From Halobacteriales archaeon QS_4_69_31 (lineage in GTDB: Archaea; Halobacteriota; Halobacteria; Halobacteriales; Haloarculaceae), in contig PXRP01000035.1 of NCBI GenBank assembly GCA_003021655.1, positions 32,537 through 96,536 of the forward strand: DNA of 64,000 nt, written 5' to 3'. Position 1 is the first letter of the stretch; every line of letters begins with the position of its first letter. Below are positions 62,135-64,000 of the stretch, in pieces. The position numbers and the translations under genes are program-made. Under the pieces are notes generated by a model. That model worked only from the letters and a program-made list of their open reading frames with translations, was not told where the DNA came from and searched no databases.

Positions 62135-63004
62135 ATGGGACAGGCAACCAAAGCAGTCTCACACCTTCGAGAGGTGGGGTGTACGTTACGGACGGACGAG
62201 CGGTTCCCGGTGCCGGTATCCGACGGATACTCGGTCTATGGTGCCCTGCTCGGCGTCCTCGACGAGGTCGACGCGGACGTGAGCGCGAGCGTCCACGACA
62301 GTCCGATGGGGAGTCTCCACAGTAGCGGCCTCGTGGGAACGTTCGGCGGTAGCGACCGCCCGCATCACAAGACGGTGCTCCCGGGCGAGGAGTATCAGCT
62401 CTCGCTGGGAATCGTCCACTCCGACGACACCGAGGTGTTCCAGGCGCTCGTGAACGGGTTGGTGCTGGAGGGCGAGACCATCGAGTTGAGCCACGGCGAG
62501 TTGCGCGTCGAACGCTTCGAGAGTGAGAACGCGACCCACGCAGAGTTGCTAGACCGCGCGAGTGAGTACGATGATCCGACGGTCGAGATAGCGTTCCAGA
62601 CCCCGGCGTGTATCGAGGAAGCCGGCGATGTGACGACGATGGTTCCCTACAGGTGGGCAGTGCTCAACTCGCTGATGGGCAAGTGGAACCGGTCGTGTCC
62701 CGAAGATCTGCAACTCGAACTGGATCGAGAGGCCGTGCTGGAGAGCGTGATCGAGAAGCCCGACCCGCGGAGTTTCGATACGCACAGCGTCCTGGTGAAC
62801 CGCGTCGAGAACGAGGACGGCGAGAACCGGAACATCTTCCGGCAGGGTTTCTCGGGCAGGTGTGAGTACACGTTCAAGAATGCAAGTGAGAGTGTCGTGA
62901 ACGCTGTGACCGCGCTCGCGCTGTTCGGCGAGTACAGTGGGGTTGGGAGTGCTGTTGCGAGAGGGTGTGGAAACGTGGTGGTTAAATGTAAAAATGATGG
63001 TTAA
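62135..63004 (+). CDS. cas6: Cas6 endoribonuclease
   Basis: A 289-residue Cas6. It has two ferredoxin-like halves, the phrase VEIAFQTPACIEEAGDVTTM in the middle, a FSGRCEYTFKNASE strand, and the C-terminal glycine-rich loop FGEYSGVGSAVARGCGNVVV typical of Cas6. It cuts the pre-crRNA in each repeat, 8 bases before the spacer, and in type I-D stays with the crRNA. The ATG at 62135 lies about 28 bases after the TATA box. Its 3' end is followed by an AT-rich gap with a crRNA-like element on the opposite strand. Confidence 0.9.
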   Translation: MGQATKAVSHLREVGCTLRTDERFPVPVSDGYSVYGALLGVLDEVDADVSASVHDSPMGSLHSSGLVGTFGGSDRPHHKTVLPGEEYQLSLGIVHSDDTEVFQALVNGLVLEGETIELSHGELRVERFESENATHAELLDRASEYDDPTVEIAFQTPACIEEAGDVTTMVPYRWAVLNSLMGKWNRSCPEDLQLELDREAVLESVIEKPDPRSFDTHSVLVNRVENEDGENRNIFRQGFSGRCEYTFKNASESVVNAVTALALFGEYSGVGSAVARGCGNVVVKCKNDG

Positions 63005-63022
63005 AAGTAATGAATTCCTGAT

Positions 63023-63077
63023 GGATTTTCCTGACTTCAACAGCAGCCATCGCATAGTTTCAATGCCAAACAATGGC
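63023..63077 (-). ncRNA. putative crRNA-like regulatory guide (CreA/CreR-type)
   Basis: On the minus strand GCCA-TTGTT-TGGC forms a hairpin directly before ATTGAAAC (63064-63057), the exact handle of the array repeats; the rest of the repeat is diverged. The next bases, 63056 down to 63040, match 63191-63176 with one substitution and one gap. A TATA-like TATTAAAT (63093-63086) would start RNA near the handle, and a T-run near 62993 could end it. I find no second repeat-like part. The interpretation is inferred from known CreTA/CreR systems. Confidence 0.55.
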
Positions 63078-63175
63078 TTTACTGATTTAATACTACAGTA
63101 CGTTTCGATTATGAATCTTCTGTCTCGTTTTTATTATATAATTTTGATATTTCTGGGCTGCTCGCCAGTAACTGT

Positions 63176-63194
63176 ACAGCAACCATGCATACAC
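63176..63194 (-). promoter_or_regulatory. predicted target of the crRNA-like guide, with GTG PAM
   Basis: Minus-strand bases 63191-63176 nearly match the guide. The gap is at guide position 6 and the mismatch at position 11. The preceding bases 63194-63192 read GTG, compatible with the GTN PAM of type I-D. The site adjoins the BRE/TATA region (ATTAAATG, 63201-63208) of the next gene, so binding would block it. Confidence 0.5.
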
Positions 63195-63230
63195 GCTAGA
63201 ATTAAATGGGTGGGCCTAAAATTGGAATAC

Positions 63231-63467
63231 ATGACGGATCGAATCACCGCTGAGCGCATCAGAATCACCGAAATCGGAGAGGAACCCCAGATGGACAGTG
63301 CGAGAATCGTTGGAATAGCAAAACTTGACGGCAATAAATGGAGGTTCCGGACGAAGTTGGATCATCTTGTCCAAGGGGACGTGTTCCAGGCAATAGTCGA
63401 AAGGACAGAAGACGAAGAGGGCCAGTACCTACGGATCCACGAGATTCTTGAAGGTGAGAACACCTGA
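63231..63467 (+). CDS. small protein between cas6 and cas10d, OB-like
   Basis: A 78-residue protein starting MTDRITAERIRITEIGEEPQ. The strand-rich pattern DSARIVGIAKLDGNKWRFRT, GDVFQAIVERTEDEEGQYLR resembles a small beta-barrel, but no Cas family is evident. ATTAAATG (63201-63208) is about 27 bases before the ATG, and cas10d follows after five bases, so the two are co-transcribed. An in-frame ATG at 63111 would add a hydrophobic leader (MNLLSRFYYIILIFLGC), which I think less likely but cannot exclude. It could be an accessory subunit, inhibitor or toxin. Confidence 0.6.
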   Translation: MTDRITAERIRITEIGEEPQMDSARIVGIAKLDGNKWRFRTKLDHLVQGDVFQAIVERTEDEEGQYLRIHEILEGENT

Positions 63468-63472
63468 TACGC

Positions 63473-64000
63473 ATGAAGGATACAAGTGTTCCAAGTGACA
63501 TTCCGAAAATGAGCGACGGAGGTAATCCGCCTCCAGGTTCCATGAGTACATCCAAGCAAGAGCGTCTACCGGAAGCTCTCTCGGCTTCCCGAAGAGCAAA
63601 TAGGTGGTTCGTAAGAGGTTCAGCGAAAGGAGATAGCGAGGAAGGGCAAACTGGGCTAGCAGCAAGACTAATCGAACAAGCTGGCGGTCACCTCGGCAAA
63701 TACGACCCGCCAGTATCACTGAGCACGCACATCATCAATACCGTCGTCGTCGGTCTCAACCTCTACGTATACGACAAGACAGTTCGCGCGGACAGTGAGA
63801 TCGATGGGCAGCAGGCGTTGCTTCTCACGGCGGCACTCGCCCTCCACGACACCAATAAATACGTGGAGCAAGCCTACGACGTCGACCTCGACACGAGGAA
63901 CAACTCCGAAGCAGTGCTCGACTTCTACTTCGAGCAGGGGGATGATTTCGGCGTCAGGCAGGTTCTTCCCGGCGATACCGAAGCGGAAATCGAGCAAAAC
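63473..64000 (+). CDS. cas10d: Cas10d (Csc3), N-terminal part, cut by the window end
   Basis: The frame from ATG 63473 is open to the last base (176 codons). After a polar N-terminus, a helical HD-nuclease-like region appears: SLSTHIINTVVVGLNLYVYD (first His near 85) and LLLTAALALHDTNKYVEQAY (His-Asp near 126). Cas10d of type I-D carries such an HD nuclease at its N-terminus and is the large subunit of the effector. The gene defines the locus as type I-D. csc2, csc1, cas3 and the adaptation genes should lie beyond the right edge. Confidence 0.8.
   Translation, partial: MKDTSVPSDIPKMSDGGNPPPGSMSTSKQERLPEALSASRRANRWFVRGSAKGDSEEGQTGLAARLIEQAGGHLGKYDPPVSLSTHIINTVVVGLNLYVYDKTVRADSEIDGQQALLLTAALALHDTNKYVEQAYDVDLDTRNNSEAVLDFYFEQGDDFGVRQVLPGDTEAEIEQN

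Noticed and set aside
63005..63230. A CreT-type toxin RNA or mini-ORF accompanying the crRNA-like guide
   Set aside because: I looked for a short ORF with a ribosome-binding site and rare-codon runs and for a second repeat-like part after the guide, and found neither convincingly; autorepression of the cas operon is the simpler reading.
1..64000. tRNA or rRNA genes, and tRNA-derived attachment sites for the integrases
   Set aside because: I saw no T-arm consensus (GGTTCRAATCC) or other tRNA signature when reading the gaps; a covariance-model search would settle it.

Overview
The window comes from a haloarchaeon (class Halobacteria). Proteins are strongly acidic and the DNA is GC-rich. Most genes start 25-30 bases after a TATA box with no leader. 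Lipoproteins carry Tat-type signals, and an RdfA plus SMC-like pair, a haloarchaeal-type malate synthase and haloarchaeal tyrosine integrases are present. From about 53 kb onward the DNA is visibly less GC-rich, and mobile and defence genes replace metabolic ones.

Bases 1-25,000 look like a plant-polysaccharide and sugar-acid region. An Opp/Dpp-type ABC importer (fused double ATPase, two permeases, Tat lipoprotein binding protein) is followed by an IclR regulator, an enolase-superfamily sugar-acid dehydratase, a XacE-like FAH-family dehydratase, a XacA-like sugar dehydrogenase, a GH51 arabinofuranosidase, a GH115 alpha-glucuronidase and a second IclR regulator. Both glycosidases lack signal peptides, so I infer that oligosaccharides are imported and cut inside the cell. 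Type I GAPDH, phosphoglycerate kinase and a DgoD-type galactonate dehydratase follow. Bases 25,000-37,000 hold mixed genes: a lipoprotein, an RNase H-like nuclease, an arylsulfotransferase-like protein, the SMC-like/RdfA cell-shape pair, a sulfatase, DoxX, an FAH enzyme, an alcohol dehydrogenase homologue and a frameshifted PPOX gene. Bases 37,000-51,300 hold two more catabolic sets, each next to an IclR gene: a VOC dioxygenase with a TctABC transporter, then ornithine cyclodeaminase-like, aldehyde dehydrogenase, Ldh-like, an unrecognised 569-residue protein, an M19 dipeptidase homologue and a BCCT transporter.

Bases 51,300-58,500 are a decaying island: a malate synthase broken by deletion and frameshift, an integrase pseudogene, a HhH-GPD glycosylase, a Fic-like protein, an intact integrase with a ribbon-helix-helix gene, and a DUF429 pseudogene. 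Bases 58,501-64,000 are a type I-D CRISPR-Cas locus. It has an array of 31 repeats read on the minus strand, a leader, csa3, cas6, a small unknown gene, and the start of cas10d, which runs off the window.

The two most unusual things are in the CRISPR locus. Between cas6 and cas10d there is a diverged repeat-like hairpin ending in the exact crRNA handle ATTGAAAC. It is followed by a guide-like stretch that nearly matches a site with a GTG PAM beside the promoter of the next gene, which is the layout of a CreA/CreR-type regulatory guide. At the distal end of the array, repeats are separated not by spacers but by protein-coding DNA (two overlapping ORFs), and an orphan repeat abuts the DUF429 pseudogene. 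Elsewhere, two recurrent inverted-repeat elements look like operators, and short tandem repeats lie almost only in gene 3' flanks, several of them duplicating a stop codon.
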